A stretch of DNA of 64,000 nucleotides, taken from positions 147,650 to 211,649 of the forward strand of contig NZ_MBDL01000010.1 of assembly GCF_001707755.1 (NCBI RefSeq). The letters run 5' to 3'. This DNA is from Acinetobacter celticus. Lineage in GTDB: Bacteria > Pseudomonadota > Gammaproteobacteria > Pseudomonadales > Moraxellaceae. Of this stretch, positions 54,663 through 64,000 are shown one piece after another. Numbering within the stretch: the first letter of the stretch is position 1; every line of letters begins with the position of its first letter. A program made the position numbers and the translations under genes. The notes beneath the pieces were generated by a model. It worked only from the letters and a program-made list of their open reading frames with translations. It was not told the DNA's origin and ran no database searches.

Positions 54663-55160
54663 TTACTTAATTGCATTAACCTTTTGAATCATTTTATCAG
54701 TTAAATCATACTTAGCGTCATAGGCAAGCGCTGAATTTTTATTTAAAACAACGTCTAAATTGTTTTCTTTACGCAATTGTTCAGCGACTTGCTTAATTCT
54801 TGAGTCCATGGTGCGATTTAACGCCTGAATACTTGACTCTACAGAGCCTTGTACTTTTTGTTGCAATGCAGTCAATTCTTGTACTTTAGACTGATATTGC
54901 TGTGTCATGCTTTTCTTTTCAGCATCTGACAGTTTAGTGTTCTGCTGTGCGCGTTGCTGTAAAGCTTCTAGCTCTTTGGTTAAACTTTCAATTTTTGCTG
55001 TTTGTGGTTTAATCTGTTGTTGCATACTGGCATTTTGTTGTTTGATATAAACACTTTGTTCTACAATTTTTTCTAAATCAACAATACCGTAACCTGCCGC
55101 ATGTACGGCTGTGCTACACAATAAACCAAGCGCCAGTGCGCCACCTAAAATATTTTTCAT
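54663..55160 (-). CDS. skp: periplasmic chaperone Skp/OmpH
   Basis: Holdase that carries unfolded outer-membrane proteins. The 165 residues start with a signal peptide (MKNILGGALALGLLCSTAVHA, cut near residue 21), then GYGIVDLEKIVEQS and a long coiled coil (about 45-125, rich in Gln, Lys, Glu), the tentacle arms of Skp. It lies between bamA and lpxD, the canonical order, with 47 bases to bamA and 3 to lpxD. Confidence 0.93.
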   Translation of the reverse strand: MKNILGGALALGLLCSTAVHAAGYGIVDLEKIVEQSVYIKQQNASMQQQIKPQTAKIESLTKELEALQQRAQQNTKLSDAEKKSMTQQYQSKVQELTALQQKVQGSVESSIQALNRTMDSRIKQVAEQLRKENNLDVVLNKNSALAYDAKYDLTDKMIQKVNAIK

Positions 55161-55207
55161 ATAATATCCTGAATTTTAAATTATTTTTTCAGCCGAAAAG
55201 GCCGTAC

Positions 55208-57793
55208 TTAGAAAGTACGACCAATTTCAAATTGGATCTCTTTAGTTGAATCACCTGGCTTGTCATTCAATGGGAATGCATAGCTCAGTGATAATGGCCC
55301 AATCATCGTAATCCAAGTAAAGCCAACGCCAACGCTGTAACGCATATTTTCTGTATCAAAACCAAAGTTATCTTTACAGTACTTCTTAGCATCTACGCCT
55401 GGGTCACTTAAACCACCCGATAAATAAAGTGTACCTGTTGGAATATCACATTGTGTATCAAACACTTGTGCACCTTCGGCAAACAATACAGGACGTACTT
55501 GACGAGTCCAATCCCCTTTAAACGGTAACGGCAACGCCAATTCAGCACCAAACTGGATTAATGCATTACCACCCACTTCCTCAGGATCATAATCTCTTTT
55601 ATGCGACTCGTTATAAGTAACACCTGGGTATTTTGGCCCTAAGGTACTGTTGTCATAACCACGTACTGAACCAAAGCCACCTGCATAGAAGTTCTTAAAG
55701 AATGGCAAATCATTACCATAACCCAATTTACCATAACCACGAAGAATAAAATCTTTACCCAATGGGAAGAAAGCTTGTGCATCGTAAGTTAATTTTTGAT
55801 ATTCAATATCACTCCCCGGTAAAGCAATTTCAGCATTTACACGATGCGACATACCATTGGTTGGGAACACTGGACGGTTTAAGGTATTGTATGACCAGCC
55901 TAAATTTAGATTATAGGTTAAAAAATCACCTGAAAATTCATTATCAAATGGGGTAAAACCAACATTATTACGTGAGGCATCTACACATAATGAATCATAA
56001 TAATTCGGATCTGGGTTCGTTGGTTTCTCAAGATTTGGGTCTTTCTCACGATCAATATCCCACTGTGACATCAATTTATCAGTCGAACAATACTTACCTT
56101 GCCCTTTAACCTTTCCGCCATTTTTAAGTAAATAGTCTCGGACATAGGTAGAGACATAAGGCCCTGTTGTAACATCTGTCTGGTCAATATTCAGACCTGC
56201 GCTAATACTTTGGTTTTCATCAATTGGATAACCAAAGTTAATACCACCGCCAAAACTGTCTGTCACGTAGTTGTTAACGTTATAGTCGTCATTCAACTTA
56301 GTTTTACGGTAGTACATATTGTAACCACGACGCACACCATCAATTGTGAAGTACGGATCTGTTACGCTCAAGTTGTAGTAATCTTGTGTTTCAGAACGAG
56401 ATAAATCGACAGAGACTGAGTTACCTGTACCTAAGAAGTTTGTTTGACTTAAACCCGCTTGGAAGGTTACACCGCCACTTTGCGAGAAGCCAACAGCCAA
56501 TGTACTTGTCCCTGAATGTTGCTCTTCAACATTGATGTTTAAATCAATTTGATCGGGAGAGTTTGGAATACGCGCTGGCTTAACATCGACAGTTTTGAAA
56601 AAACCTGTACGCTCTAAACGCACTTTAGATAAATCAATTTTTTCATTACTTGCTAATGCACCTTCCATTTGGCGCATTTCACGACGCAATACTTCATCGG
56701 CAGTTTTCGAGTTACCTGTAAAATTAATACGACGAACTGTCACCTTCTGACCAGGATTAATGTAGTAATTCAGATCTACAATTTTAGTTTCGTTATTAAT
56801 TTCAGGAACAACATTTACTTCGGCAAAATAGTAGCCTGCGTTACCATATTTACGAAGTAACAATTGCTTTACGCCATTCACTCTTTCTTGTGAGTAAAGA
56901 TCGCCGTCTTTATAAAGTTGTAAGGGTTTTAATTCTTCTGCAGTGTAAAGTGCATCACCCAAAAATTTAGTTTGACCAAATTTAAATTGATCACCCTCAT
57001 CTACTGAAACTTCAATAAAGACATGTTTCTTATCTTCACTTAAGTTCAGGCTCGAATTGGCGATATTAAAATTGATATAACCTTTGTTTAAATACAAAGC
57101 ACGCAAAGCTTCTAAACTTGCTGCCATTTTTTCACGTGCATAACGGTCGTTACGTGAAACAATAGAGTTCCAAGCACTTTCTTTAACTGCAAAAGCTTGC
57201 TTAATATCGCTTTCTTTAAAAACAGTATTACCAATAATGTTGATATCCACCACTTTCGCAGCTTTACCTTCGGCAAACTCTAAAAGGATATCTACACGGT
57301 TATTGGGTTTTGCTGTAGTTGTGACCTTTACATCCGCATCATAACGGCCTTGTTGCATATATTGTTGTTCGAGTTCAGTCTCTACAATCTGTAATGCCGA
57401 TTGTTTCAAAACTTCGCCTTCAGCCAAGCCCATTTTTTTTAGGCCTTCTTCTAGCGCCTCTTTAGGAATGAGCTTATTGCCCTTTAGCTCAATTTTAGAA
57501 ATAACAGGGCGCTCAACAACTTTAAATATCAAAACATTGCCATCTTGAGATGCTTTAATATCATCAAATAGCCCTGTCGCATATAAAGTACGAATTGCGT
57601 TTGCTATGACTGGATCATTCACACGGTCGCCACTCGTAATAGGCAACATGCCGTATACACTTTCTGGCGTTAAACGGACTAAGCCGTCTATTTTTACATC
57701 TTGAACAATAAAATCATCTACCGCGTATACTTGTTGTGCCACTGTCATAGCACTAACCAGTGCAAGAGGCATAAATAAATGTGTGTGTTGCAT
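55208..57793 (-). CDS. bamA: outer membrane protein assembly factor BamA
   Basis: Core of the beta-barrel assembly machine. The 861 residues include a signal peptide (cut near VYA-V, residue 24), five POTRA domains (about 25-425) and a C-terminal 16-strand barrel. Barrel marks are the VRGY motif (FGSVRGYDNSTLGP, about 707) and the terminal Phe (EIGRTF). It is about 50 residues longer than E. coli BamA, with an apparent insertion around residues 560-605 (PTNPDPNYYDSLCVD) in an extracellular loop carrying cysteines. Confidence 0.96.
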   Translation of the reverse strand: MQHTHLFMPLALVSAMTVAQQVYAVDDFIVQDVKIDGLVRLTPESVYGMLPITSGDRVNDPVIANAIRTLYATGLFDDIKASQDGNVLIFKVVERPVISKIELKGNKLIPKEALEEGLKKMGLAEGEVLKQSALQIVETELEQQYMQQGRYDADVKVTTTAKPNNRVDILLEFAEGKAAKVVDINIIGNTVFKESDIKQAFAVKESAWNSIVSRNDRYAREKMAASLEALRALYLNKGYINFNIANSSLNLSEDKKHVFIEVSVDEGDQFKFGQTKFLGDALYTAEELKPLQLYKDGDLYSQERVNGVKQLLLRKYGNAGYYFAEVNVVPEINNETKIVDLNYYINPGQKVTVRRINFTGNSKTADEVLRREMRQMEGALASNEKIDLSKVRLERTGFFKTVDVKPARIPNSPDQIDLNINVEEQHSGTSTLAVGFSQSGGVTFQAGLSQTNFLGTGNSVSVDLSRSETQDYYNLSVTDPYFTIDGVRRGYNMYYRKTKLNDDYNVNNYVTDSFGGGINFGYPIDENQSISAGLNIDQTDVTTGPYVSTYVRDYLLKNGGKVKGQGKYCSTDKLMSQWDIDREKDPNLEKPTNPDPNYYDSLCVDASRNNVGFTPFDNEFSGDFLTYNLNLGWSYNTLNRPVFPTNGMSHRVNAEIALPGSDIEYQKLTYDAQAFFPLGKDFILRGYGKLGYGNDLPFFKNFYAGGFGSVRGYDNSTLGPKYPGVTYNESHKRDYDPEEVGGNALIQFGAELALPLPFKGDWTRQVRPVLFAEGAQVFDTQCDIPTGTLYLSGGLSDPGVDAKKYCKDNFGFDTENMRYSVGVGFTWITMIGPLSLSYAFPLNDKPGDSTKEIQFEIGRTF

Positions 57794-57837
57794 GCCAGTC
57801 TTTTCCGCTGTTAATTTATTCCATCTTCTACGCTGTT

Positions 57838-59196
57838 CTATAACCGCATAAAATCATTAAAAAGTGCCAGCAACATCATGCTGCCAAGCAGTACCATACC
57901 AATTTTCAGTCCAACCAATTGTATTTGTTCAGAAACAGGTTTACCACGAATTAATTCAACTAAATAGTAAACCAAATGTCCGCCATCCAACATCGGAATT
58001 GGAAGTAAATTGAGAATTCCTAAACTCACGCTCATTAGCGCCATGAATGAAATAAATGTTTGCCAGCCCATTTCAGCGCTTTGCCCTGCGACCTTTGCAA
58101 TAGTAATTGGGCCTGATAAATTATCTAAACCAATAAGACCACGAACCATTTTTACAATGGAATTTAAAATCATACTAGAAAGTTGGCCGGTTTTATCCAC
58201 TGCCATTGTAAATGCTTCAACAGGAGAATACTGTATTGTCTGTTTAAATTCAGCAGGAATTATTATTTTCCCTGGGTCACTTTGCACACCCAAAACGCCC
58301 GCAATATTGCCCATTTTGTCTCGTTTGCCTTGCGGCATGACATCAAGATGAACCAACTGCTGATTTCGAAGAACGTCAATTTTCAACATTTTTTCTGGCG
58401 AAGATTGCACAACTTGTACAACATCAAACCATTCACTCATCTTAACGCCATTAATCGCAACAATTTGATCGCCTGCTTTCATACCTTGACGAATTGCAGC
58501 ACCATCTTCATTTAACTTTGAAACCACAGCAGGCAAATGTGGACGGTAAGGGATAAAACCCAATGCTTCTAAAGGTGATTGCGACTGGTCTTTTAAGAAA
58601 TTTTGAATGGGAAGATTGAAACTTTTTTGCTCACCCGCTCGAACTGCTTCAACAGTAATACTGCCTGTTTCACCAACACGATCTACCAAAGCAAAATTTA
58701 ACTTTTCCCAAGTCGAAACAGGCATACCATCAATAGCTGTAATTTTATCGCCCTCATGCATTTGCACAGTGGCAGCTACCGTATTCGGTAACACTTTTCC
58801 AACTCGGGTATTTAACTGTTCTTGAGCAGGAAGGAATAAAATCCAAAATAATACAACAGCAAAAGCCAAATTGATAAAAGGCCCTGCTGCAACAATTGCA
58901 ATTCTTTTCCATGGACTTTGTCGATTAAACGCATAAGGTAAATCCTGTTCAGGAACATCCCCTTCACGTTCATCCAACATTTTGACATAACCACCTAAAG
59001 GTAAGGCAGAAAGCTGATATTGAATACCTGACTTTTTAGATTTCCACTTCAGTAGCGTAGGGCCAAAACCAATGGAGTACACCAAAACCTTAACGCCCAA
59101 TTTACGCGCAACAATGTAATGGCCAAACTCATGAATTGCAATGAGTGGTCCCAACAGAAAAACTGCCGCCAGAATCATAAATAAGGCATTCATCAT
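57838..59196 (-). CDS. rseP: site-2 intramembrane zinc protease RseP
   Basis: Regulated intramembrane proteolysis of anti-sigma factors and clearance of signal peptides. The 452 residues have zinc motif HEFGH (22-26) in TM1, two PDZ domains (about 115-190 and 205-285) and the third ligand in LDGGH (403-407) near the last TM helices. It is located between dxr and bamA as in many gammaproteobacteria, with 11 bases to dxr and 44 to bamA. Confidence 0.95.
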   Translation of the reverse strand: MMNALFMILAAVFLLGPLIAIHEFGHYIVARKLGVKVLVYSIGFGPTLLKWKSKKSGIQYQLSALPLGGYVKMLDEREGDVPEQDLPYAFNRQSPWKRIAIVAAGPFINLAFAVVLFWILFLPAQEQLNTRVGKVLPNTVAATVQMHEGDKITAIDGMPVSTWEKLNFALVDRVGETGSITVEAVRAGEQKSFNLPIQNFLKDQSQSPLEALGFIPYRPHLPAVVSKLNEDGAAIRQGMKAGDQIVAINGVKMSEWFDVVQVVQSSPEKMLKIDVLRNQQLVHLDVMPQGKRDKMGNIAGVLGVQSDPGKIIIPAEFKQTIQYSPVEAFTMAVDKTGQLSSMILNSIVKMVRGLIGLDNLSGPITIAKVAGQSAEMGWQTFISFMALMSVSLGILNLLPIPMLDGGHLVYYLVELIRGKPVSEQIQLVGLKIGMVLLGSMMLLALFNDFMRL

Positions 59197-59206
59197 TTCA
59201 GTTCCT

Positions 59207-60394
59207 TTAACTCATCACAAGTTGCTGAGCGATAGATCGTGCTGAACAATCTGCCTGCAAAATAACTTCAACACTATCGGCAGCATTATTTTCCAACTGG
59301 TTCAAGGTCGCTTCTACAATATTTGGAATCTGTGTAAATCCTATCTGATTATTTAGAAAAGCCGCAACTGCTATTTCATTGGCTGCATTTAAAATTGCCG
59401 GTGCCAAACCACCCGCTTGCATCGCCTGTCGCGCTAGCTTTAATGCAGGAAAGCGTGTTGTATCTGGTTCTTGAAAATTCAGATGTGTATGCGTAAACAA
59501 ATCCAATGGAGGGACATGTGTTTGAATACGCTTTGGCCATGCTAAAGCATGCGCAATAGGCGTACACATATCAGGGTTACCCATTTGCGCCAAAGTTGAA
59601 CCATCCACATATTGAACCATGGAGTGAATAATACTCTGTGGATGAACAACAACTGTTACAAAATGTTCTGAAATTGCAAAAAGATGGCACGCTTCAATCA
59701 ATTCCAGCCCTTTATTCATTAAAGTGGCCGAATCAACCGAAATTTTCTGCCCCATAGACCATTTGGGATGTTTACAGGCTTGCGCTGGTGTCACCATTTC
59801 TAGTTGTTCTAATGTATGGTTTAAAAATGGCCCACCCGAAGCTGTTAATAAAACGCGTGATACTCCCATCTTCGGTTGACCATTGCGTTCAGCTTGAAAA
59901 TAGCCTTCAGGTAAACATTGAAAAATTGCATTATGTTCTGAATCGACTGGAAGAAGTGTGGCTTTATAATCATGTACGGCCTGCATCATCAGATCACCTG
60001 ACATCACCAAAGCTTCTTTATTGGCCAAAAGCACACGCTTGCCGGCTTTCACTGCTGCCAATGTCGGTAGCAAACCTGCTGCACCAACAATTGCAGCCAT
60101 AACCACATCTACTTCAGGAAGTGAGGCCACTTCAATGAGCCCTGCTTCCCCTTGTAAAATTTCAATATCATTTAAATTTTCACGAGCCAAAAACTGTTGT
60201 AATTCATCTACTTTATAGGCTGGTACAACAACGACTTTCGGCCGATACTGTTTGCAAATTTCTACCAATTCTACAATTCTGCTATGTGCTGTGACTGCAA
60301 AAACGGAATACTCTTCAGGATGTTGCTCTAATATTTTTAAGGTACTTTGACCAATAGAACCCGTAACACCCAATATGCAAACAGATTGTGACAT
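59207..60394 (-). CDS. dxr: 1-deoxy-D-xylulose 5-phosphate reductoisomerase
   Basis: Second step of the MEP isoprenoid pathway (DXP to MEP, NADPH-dependent). The 395 residues start with the NADPH loop [16 protein letters not shown] (7-22). [12 protein letters not shown] (about 122-133), [12 protein letters not shown] (about 150-161) with metal ligands, and the loop [19 protein letters not shown] (about 218-236) follow. It abuts cdsA with no gap and precedes rseP by 11 bases. It provides precursors that uppS, two genes upstream, extends. Confidence 0.96.
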   Translation of the reverse strand: MSQSVCILGVTGSIGQSTLKILEQHPEEYSVFAVTAHSRIVELVEICKQYRPKVVVVPAYKVDELQQFLARENLNDIEILQGEAGLIEVASLPEVDVVMAAIVGAAGLLPTLAAVKAGKRVLLANKEALVMSGDLMMQAVHDYKATLLPVDSEHNAIFQCLPEGYFQAERNGQPKMGVSRVLLTASGGPFLNHTLEQLEMVTPAQACKHPKWSMGQKISVDSATLMNKGLELIEACHLFAISEHFVTVVVHPQSIIHSMVQYVDGSTLAQMGNPDMCTPIAHALAWPKRIQTHVPPLDLFTHTHLNFQEPDTTRFPALKLARQAMQAGGLAPAILNAANEIAVAAFLNNQIGFTQIPNIVEATLNQLENNAADSVEVILQADCSARSIAQQLVMS

Positions 60395-61219
60395 CTATAA
60401 ATCTACACCTATAAGTTTTAAAACATAAATACCTGCTGCAAAAATCGGAGCTGCAGCCAGTAAGGAATCGATACGATCTAGCACACCACCATGACCAGGT
60501 AAAATACGTCCTGAATCTTTAATACCAGCGCGGCGTTTAATCATTGATTCAAAAAGATCGCCCAACACTGAACTAAATACAGTGATGACTGAAAGAATAA
60601 GGAAAAGAATATGTTCAGCCAAACTGAGTTTTAAATACAAAACTTCGACTGAAATCACAATAATCATGGCAGTAACGATACCACCATATAAGCCTTCTAA
60701 AGACTTGTTCGGACTCACATTCGGTGCCAGTTTTTTCTTACCCAACTTACGCCCAACAAAGTACGCGCCACTGTCTGCTCCCCAAACCAACAGGAACAAA
60801 TACATTAGCCACCACGGAGAACTTTGCCAAACGGCAAAAATTGCAGTCACTGCTGCCGAAATCAGTATTAGCCCGATAAAATTAAGCGTTGGGTTGTACC
60901 AGCCATCATAATCAGGATAAGACTTAACCCAATAGACGCTTAAAATCCAAGTAAAAATGGATGCCATCCAAAGAAGCAATGCAACATCATTATAATGCAA
61001 GGCCAAGGCTGAAAGCACAGCCGTAATTAAGCCATACCCCCAAGCAATCGGCTTAACCAAATTATTCGACTTTTTAGGCATAAGTTTAAACCACTCATAC
61101 CCAGCAACCCCAGCAGCAATGATCATCAGCACATACATTGGATAATGTGACTGTGTAGCAAACATACAACTCAGTACAACTGCTACTAAAACCAATGCGG
61201 TAATAATCCGCTCTAACAT
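60395..61219 (-). CDS. cdsA: phosphatidate cytidylyltransferase
   Basis: Makes CDP-diacylglycerol for phospholipid synthesis. The 274 residues have about eight TM helices and the family signature near the C-terminus, split over KRRAGIKDSGRILPGHGG and VLDRIDSLLAAAPIF (about 226-258). It ends directly against the dxr start and begins 4 bases after uppS, so the genes are co-transcribed. Confidence 0.95.
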   Translation of the reverse strand: MLERIITALVLVAVVLSCMFATQSHYPMYVLMIIAAGVAGYEWFKLMPKKSNNLVKPIAWGYGLITAVLSALALHYNDVALLLWMASIFTWILSVYWVKSYPDYDGWYNPTLNFIGLILISAAVTAIFAVWQSSPWWLMYLFLLVWGADSGAYFVGRKLGKKKLAPNVSPNKSLEGLYGGIVTAMIIVISVEVLYLKLSLAEHILFLILSVITVFSSVLGDLFESMIKRRAGIKDSGRILPGHGGVLDRIDSLLAAAPIFAAGIYVLKLIGVDL

Positions 61220-61222
61220 TTA

Positions 61223-61975
61223 TTAATTCTCAAGTTGCTTTTGTTGAATTTGTTCTGATGTTTTACCAAAACGGCGTTCACGTCCTGCAAAAACCGCAAA
61301 TGCATCATCTAATTCTTCAATGGTAAATTCTGGCCATAATGTTTCTGTGAAATACAGTTCAGCATAAGCTGCCTGCCACAGCAAAAAATTCGATAGACGG
61401 AAATCTCCACCTGTACGAATCAGCAAATCAACTGCAGGTAAATCACTTAAACTCACATAGCGACCAAATAAATCAGGTTCAATGGCATCAATATCTATTT
61501 TCTTCGCCAAAACATCTGTAGCAATTTGCTTAGCAGCCTGCGCCATGTCCCACATTCCACCATAACTAATTGCAATAGTTAAGGTCATGCTAGTGAACTT
61601 AGCAGTCCTTTCTTCGGCATGCAACATTAAGTCACATAATTGCGTCGACAAACGCGAACGATCACCAATAAAACGCAAGGCTATATTGAACTTTTCCATA
61701 CGTGGCAATTGCTCACGAATGGTCTCCCCAAGTAATTGCATTAGTAAATCGACTTCAAATTGAGGACGATTCCAATTTTCACTTGAAAAGGCAAAGACAG
61801 TTAAAGCTTGAATGTTATGAGATCGGCAATGCTCTACAATTGGATCGAGGACGTTTTTACCTTCACGATGTCCATCGCCTTTTTGCATTTGATTTTTTTT
61901 AGCAAAACGATTGTTGCCATCCATAATGATGGCAACATGTTTTGGAAGACAGGAGGTTTCTTCTGATAAGGTCAT
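61223..61975 (-). CDS. uppS: undecaprenyl diphosphate synthase
   Basis: Condenses isopentenyl diphosphate units to the C55 carrier for cell wall and O-chain synthesis. The 250 residues match the family. Motif MDGNNRFAKKNQMQKGDGHR (18-37) stands where most family members have MDGNGRWAKK; the Gly-to-Asn and Trp-to-Phe changes sit next to the catalytic Asp. Later marks are FAFSSENWNRP (about 72-82) and DLLIRTGGDFRLSNFLLWQ (about 197-215). It starts 7 bases after frr. Confidence 0.94.
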   Translation of the reverse strand: MTLSEETSCLPKHVAIIMDGNNRFAKKNQMQKGDGHREGKNVLDPIVEHCRSHNIQALTVFAFSSENWNRPQFEVDLLMQLLGETIREQLPRMEKFNIALRFIGDRSRLSTQLCDLMLHAEERTAKFTSMTLTIAISYGGMWDMAQAAKQIATDVLAKKIDIDAIEPDLFGRYVSLSDLPAVDLLIRTGGDFRLSNFLLWQAAYAELYFTETLWPEFTIEELDDAFAVFAGRERRFGKTSEQIQQKQLEN

Positions 61976-61981
61976 TAAAGC

Positions 61982-62536
61982 TTAGACCTTCATCAATTCT
62001 GCTTCTTTTGCCGCAAGGCGTTTTTCTACTTCTGCAACAAATTTATCTGTGATTTTTTGGATATCATCACTTGCACGACGATCATCATCTTCAGAAATTT
62101 CTTTTTCTTTCAACAATGCTTTGATATCACCCAACACGTCACGACGGATGTTACGAATCGCAACTTTGGCATTTTCAGCTTCAGTACGTGCAACTTTTTG
62201 CATATCACGGCGTGTTTCTTCAGTCAGTGCTGCCATTGGCACACGAATCGCATCTGCAGTAATCGGATTAAGACCTAAGCCTGCTTCACGAATCGCTTTA
62301 TCAATTGCAGAAACCATTGAACGCTCAAATGGCTGTACCAGTAATGTACGTGAGTCTTCAAGACCAACGTTCGCTACTTGGTTTAATGGCACATCAGAAC
62401 CATAGTAAGAAACCATCACCCCATTCAAAATAGATGGATGCGCACGACCTGTACGAACTTTAGCAAAACCGTGCTCTAGAGATTCTAGAGTTTTATTCAT
62501 ACGGTCTTCGCTGTCTTTTTTAAGATCGTTAATCAT
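61982..62536 (-). CDS. frr: ribosome recycling factor
   Basis: With EF-G, splits post-termination ribosomes. The 184 residues match the family. Marks are [20 protein letters not shown] (13-32), a segment [20 protein letters not shown] (about 51-70) and the long C-terminal helix with [25 protein letters not shown] lies 9 bases before the ATG. It follows pyrH by about 78 bases, the usual order. Confidence 0.97.
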   Translation of the reverse strand: MINDLKKDSEDRMNKTLESLEHGFAKVRTGRAHPSILNGVMVSYYGSDVPLNQVANVGLEDSRTLLVQPFERSMVSAIDKAIREAGLGLNPITADAIRVPMAALTEETRRDMQKVARTEAENAKVAIRNIRRDVLGDIKALLKEKEISEDDDRRASDDIQKITDKFVAEVEKRLAAKEAELMKV

Positions 62537-62614
62537 ATGATCTTCCTTACTTAATTTTCAAAAGTGTAATTACTAAAATAATATGCAGTATAAAGGGCTT
62601 TCAGGTTCACGTCA

Positions 62615-63343
62615 TTATTTAGTAACGTGAGTGCCCTCTTTTTCACCCATTACCACTGAAAGTAATGAACCAGTTTTATTCATGTCAAAGACTTGAAGTG
62701 GAACATTATGGTCACGGCATAGGCAAATTGCAGTTAAATCCATAACACCTAATTTTTCATCAAGCACTTGATCAAAAGTAAGCGTATCGTATTTAACAGC
62801 ATCGTCAAATTTACTTGGATCTTTATTATACACACCGTCAACTTTGGTGGCTTTTAAAATTAAGTGTGCTTCAATTTCAATACCACGCAAGCAAGCTGCT
62901 GTATCTGTCGTAAAGAATGGATTACCCGTTCCTGCAACAAATACACAGACTTCGCCTTGCGTTAAATGACGAATTGCATCACGGCTAGAGTAAGACTCAA
63001 CCACAGTACCAATTGGTAGTGCTGACATCAAACGTGTTTTGATATTGCGACGAACCAAAGCGTCACGCAATGCCAAACCGTTCATCACCGTTGCAAGCAT
63101 ACCCATTTGGTCACCCGTTACACGACCAACCAAACCATCTTGCTGTAATTGACTACCGCGGTATAAGTTACCACCACCCACAACAATACCTACTTGCACA
63201 CCCAGGCCAACCAAGTGTGCAATTGCCAAAGACATTTGATCAAGCACTTGTGCATCAATCCCCATGTCTTTATTACCCGCAAGTGCTTCACCTGATAGTT
63301 TTAGCAAAATACGTTCATAACGTGGCTTTTTTGAGTCCATCAT
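62615..63343 (-). CDS. pyrH: UMP kinase
   Basis: ATP-dependent phosphorylation of UMP, hexameric in bacteria. About 242 residues from ATG 63343 ([20 protein letters not shown]), chosen because GGAG lies 6 bases upstream; 63355 is a less likely start. Marks are the amino-acid kinase loop LKLSGEAL (13-20), [12 protein letters not shown] (about 54-65), [13 protein letters not shown] (about 137-149) and the UMP-binding end. In many bacteria rpsB-tsf precede it; here rimO does. Confidence 0.96.
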   Translation of the reverse strand: MMDSKKPRYERILLKLSGEALAGNKDMGIDAQVLDQMSLAIAHLVGLGVQVGIVVGGGNLYRGSQLQQDGLVGRVTGDQMGMLATVMNGLALRDALVRRNIKTRLMSALPIGTVVESYSSRDAIRHLTQGEVCVFVAGTGNPFFTTDTAACLRGIEIEAHLILKATKVDGVYNKDPSKFDDAVKYDTLTFDQVLDEKLGVMDLTAICLCRDHNVPLQVFDMNKTGSLLSVVMGEKEGTHVTK

Positions 63344-63389
63344 CTCAAACTCCAATTCTGTGTCTAATCTAAATTTTATGTGTATTCAA

Positions 63390-64000
63390 TTAAGCCGATT
63401 TAATGCGAATTAACTTAGCATACAAGTCATATTCATCTGCATCTGTAATTTCGACCTCAAGTAAATCACCCGCTTTAATTTGTGATTTATCAATATCTTC
63501 TACAAATACATTACCGTCAATTTCTGGTGCATCTGCATATGAACGCGCAACTGCTACAGGGAACTCTTCTTCAAGATCATCCACCAAAACGGTCATGGTT
63601 TGACCAATACGTTTCTGTAATTTCTCAGCTGAAATTGCTTGCTGAACTTCCATGAAACGTTCATAACGCTGTTGCTTGATTTCTTCAGGCACATGATCTG
63701 GTAAATCATTGGCTGTCGCACCCTCAACAGGTGAATAGGTAAAGCAACCTACACGGTCAAGTTTTGCTTCTTGCAACCAATCCAACAACATCACGAAGTC
63801 TTCTTCAGTTTCACCAGGAAAGCCGACAACAAACGTCGAACGAATCACCAATTCAGGACATTTTTCACGCCATAATTTAAGACGTTCTAATGTATTTTCG
63901 CTATGGGCCGGTCGCTTCATTAGTTTTAAGATACGCGGGCTAGCATGCTGAAAAGGAATATCTAAATAAGGCAGGATTTTACCTTGCGCCATTAAGTCAA
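63390..64000 (-). CDS. rimO: ribosomal protein S12 methylthiotransferase RimO (5' part beyond window)
   Basis: The C-terminal about 203 residues of a radical-SAM methylthiotransferase acting on S12 Asp88. The visible part begins [19 protein letters not shown] and continues with [35 protein letters not shown] and the C-terminal TRAM domain ([11 protein letters not shown] onwards, about the last 70 residues). The [4Fe-4S] cysteine motif would be upstream of the window edge. It lies 46 bases upstream of the pyrH start. Confidence 0.93.
   Translation of the reverse strand, partial: DLMAQGKILPYLDIPFQHASPRILKLMKRPAHSENTLERLKLWREKCPELVIRSTFVVGFPGETEEDFVMLLDWLQEAKLDRVGCFTYSPVEGATANDLPDHVPEEIKQQRYERFMEVQQAISAEKLQKRIGQTMTVLVDDLEEEFPVAVARSYADAPEIDGNVFVEDIDKSQIKAGDLLEVEITDADEYDLYAKLIRIKSA

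Overview
The window is AT-rich bacterial chromosome and reads as a gammaproteobacterium of the genus Acinetobacter. Supporting signs are the envelope cluster rimO-pyrH-frr-uppS-cdsA-dxr-rseP-bamA-skp-lpxD-fabZ-lpxA, aroQ-accB-accC, a 4.5S RNA next to cpoB with no tol-pal genes beside it, rpiA divergent from a two-ACT ilvA, clpS-clpA, and short AT-rich intergenic palindromes of a kind I associate with this genus. Species cannot be told from the sequence alone.

Layout. 1-1.74 kb is the right edge of a lambda-type prophage or integrative island: a cut-off CDS, a small hypothetical gene, an excisionase-like gene and a full integrase. 1.74-3.9 kb is gene-poor and apparently decayed, with one small minus-strand gene and a possible LysR relic. 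3.9-6.2 kb holds aroQ-accB-accC. 6.2-10.1 kb holds a secreted protein, two divergent diguanylate cyclases (GGEEF plus I-site in both) and a tiny membrane ORF. 10.2-11.9 kb is maeA, with a frameshifted small ORF behind its start. 12.2-17.2 kb is a YbhGFSR-like ABC efflux operon. 17.5-23.7 kb is a czcI-czcC-czcB-czcA heavy-metal RND efflux operon. 24-26.8 kb has DUF2147 and OB-fold exported proteins and a photolyase. 26.8-31.4 kb is an accessory stretch of small hypotheticals, lipoproteins, a 37-codon membrane ORF, a CinA-domain protein and two related copies of a structured non-coding element. 31.4-34.3 kb holds prpB-prpC and a divergent TetR gene. 34.4-49.6 kb is housekeeping: argF, ynfA, clpS-clpA, argC, ygjP, rpiA, ilvA, a histidine phosphatase, cysQ, yrfG, hslR, recA and recX. 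49.6-52.3 kb has an unusual membrane protein, the 4.5S RNA gene and cpoB. 52.3-64 kb is the lipid A / outer-membrane assembly / isoprenoid / phospholipid / ribosome-recycling cluster, entirely on the minus strand and cut inside rimO.

Functionally the window joins two export systems (Ybh ABC and Czc RND), fatty acid initiation (accBC) and elongation (fabZ), lipid A synthesis (lpxD, lpxA), outer-membrane protein biogenesis (skp, bamA), propionate use, c-di-GMP synthesis, and DNA repair (recA/recX, photolyase).

The best candidate for something undescribed is the pair of related non-coding elements at about 28.66-28.82 and 29.34-29.52 kb. They share a perfect 24-nt block and a similar hairpin architecture in which the apical stem differs in sequence but keeps its pairing, and the second copy has two mutually exclusive pairings. 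Other leads are a 37-codon membrane ORF between them with its own terminator, and a coding-like 80-codon ORF split by a frameshift at 11954-12188.
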